A stretch of 64,000 nt of DNA, taken from the NCBI GenBank assembly GCA_013397455.1, contig VYZB01000120.1, forward strand, positions 986,250-1,050,249, in the 5' to 3' direction. Shown here piece by piece: positions 63,051-64,000 of the stretch. The notes beneath the pieces are model-generated. The model ran no database searches and was not told where the DNA came from. It saw only the letters and a program-made list of their open reading frames with translations. Source of the stretch: Crotophaga sulcirostris. Taxonomy: Eukaryota > Chordata > Aves > Cuculiformes > Crotophagidae. How positions within the stretch are numbered: the first letter of the stretch is position 1; each line of letters starts with the position of its first letter. The position numbers and the translations under genes are program-made.

Positions 63051-63314
63051 CTGCTTGAAAATTCATCATTATAACAAATACTATAAAACTCCAAGTTTGT
63101 CACTGGCGGAAAGCCTGTGGGGATGATAGAAAGGAATCATCTTTCCTGCTTGAACAGAAAGATTACTCAAATGGGAAACCATCTTGCACCAGTCTTCCTT
63201 CTGGATATGATGCCACAGTGCTATGAGGAACAGCAGTATGGGCAACAACCCTGGAAAACATATGAGCAGCCAAAAAACAGGAACGCCTGGCAACTGGAGA
63301 TGTTAAACAGGAAA

Positions 63315-63520
63315 GGATGGGAAATGGTTAGGCACTGGAACAGGCTGATTAGGCACTGGAACAGCTGCCCAGGGAGGTGGCTGAGTCACCATCCCTGGAG
63401 GTGTTTAAAAGATGGGTAGATGAGTTCCTCAGGGGCATGGTTTAGTAATTAGACAGGTACAGTTAGACTCGATGATCTCAAAGGTCTTTTCCAACCAAAT
63501 GAATCTATGATTCTATGAAA
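63315..63520 (+). mobile_element. Young-looking CR1 3' end with internal tandem duplication
   Basis: The stretch ends an ORF2 ('GCTGAGTCACCATCCCTGGA', then 'GTTTAAAAGATGGGTAGATG') and continues into a 3' UTR with 'TTAGACTCGATGATCTCAAA' and 'TTTTCCAACC', then a tail GAATCTATGATTCTATGA. It belongs to the same type as 6679-7158. Near its 5' end about 20 bp are repeated: TTAGGCACTGGAACAG occurs at 63328-63343 and again at 63349-63364. The open frame ends nearby (63417-63419), slightly upstream of the usual CR1 stop. Confidence 0.92.
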
Positions 63521-64000
63521 AAAAGAGGGTTTGTAAACAGTACAAGGGTATGAGTGTTTTACTGGCTGTATGCTCACTGCCAAAGTACTGCATGCTCTAT
63601 GAGGAGCACGGTGAAGCCCCAGACTCACCTGGAGAAGGGCTAGATTGTTTCTTTAAGCTCTGTTCTAGGCTGGAAGAGGCAGGATGATTGGAGATTTGGG
63701 CTTTTCAGGAAGAGAGGGCTGACTTTCATTCGTGGTCTGTTTTTAGAGGTAGCACACTTACAGGGAATGGACTGCATATGTGTTTGGAAATGCTACGTGC
63801 TTGACCCCTGCAGGGACTTGCCTCTCTCCAGAGTCTTGTCAGTTATCGGCAATCTAGTAAACACATCCTGATAGGCACCCTGTTTCTATTAATAATGCCT
63901 TTCTTTTTGCCAACAGTGTTCAATTCTTCCTTTATCTCATTGTCTGAGTGGGGACTGTTAGTAAATGTCATCTTTATACATTTGTTGTACACCACAGGAG
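63521..64000. other. Unassigned sequence to window end
   Basis: No recognisable gene or element is seen. Confidence 0.5.

Noticed and set aside
1..64000. CRISPR arrays, bacterial operons, phage or plasmid modules
   Set aside because: The repeats and base composition are those of a bird nuclear genome, and no regularly spaced direct repeats or prokaryotic gene clusters are present.

Overview
This window looks like non-coding nuclear DNA from a bird. The main evidence is a set of about fifteen to eighteen CR1 non-LTR retrotransposon copies, all 5'-truncated. Most of those that keep a 3' end carry the avian CR1 terminus: a 'GATGATCTCAAAGGTC'-like stretch, then TTCCAACC, then a short tail repeat. 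The rest is AT-rich, mostly unique sequence with no recognisable protein-coding exon, tRNA or rRNA. A solo LTR of a kind I associate with neoavian endogenous retroviruses, and CR1 copies whose tail repeats GATACTGT, point to Neoaves. The GATACTGT tail reminds me of CR1 subfamilies common in woodpecker-like birds (Coraciimorphae), but that is a weak inference from memory.

Layout. 1-3.9 kb: unique AT-rich sequence. 3.9-5.1 kb: a CR1 (+) followed by a degraded solo LTR. 6.5-7.2 kb: an old CR1 end (-) and a well-preserved CR1 (+) whose last 139 ORF2 codons are open. 11.2-13.8 kb: a very old, long CR1 (-) split by a younger CR1 (+). 18.0-19.3 kb: a second old CR1 (+). 19.76-19.96 kb: a small hAT-type DNA transposon with inverted repeats and an 8-bp target duplication. 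24.1-24.65 kb: a CR1 (+) with an open ORF2 end. 27.6-28.5 kb: a third old CR1 (+) retaining a reverse-transcriptase motif. 30.5-31.9 kb: three short CR1 ends. 42.4-42.8 kb: a CR1 (-) closely related to the one at 24.1 kb. 49.6-49.9 kb: a CR1 piece. 55.1-57.8 kb: four CR1 pieces in alternating orientation. 59.9-60.8 kb: a CR1 (+). 62.9-63.5 kb: a possible old piece and a young CR1 end. The gaps between these hold only unassigned sequence and small simple repeats.

The window gives no sign of genes working together. Its content is a layered record of retroposition: an old CR1 layer whose sequence is shared in style with reptile CR1s, a younger avian layer with at least three 3'-tail types, one LTR remnant and one hAT element. 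I found no convincing evidence of a new biological system. The most informative structures are the nested CR1 pair and the hAT element. All family names come from recognising sequence by eye; no database search was run.
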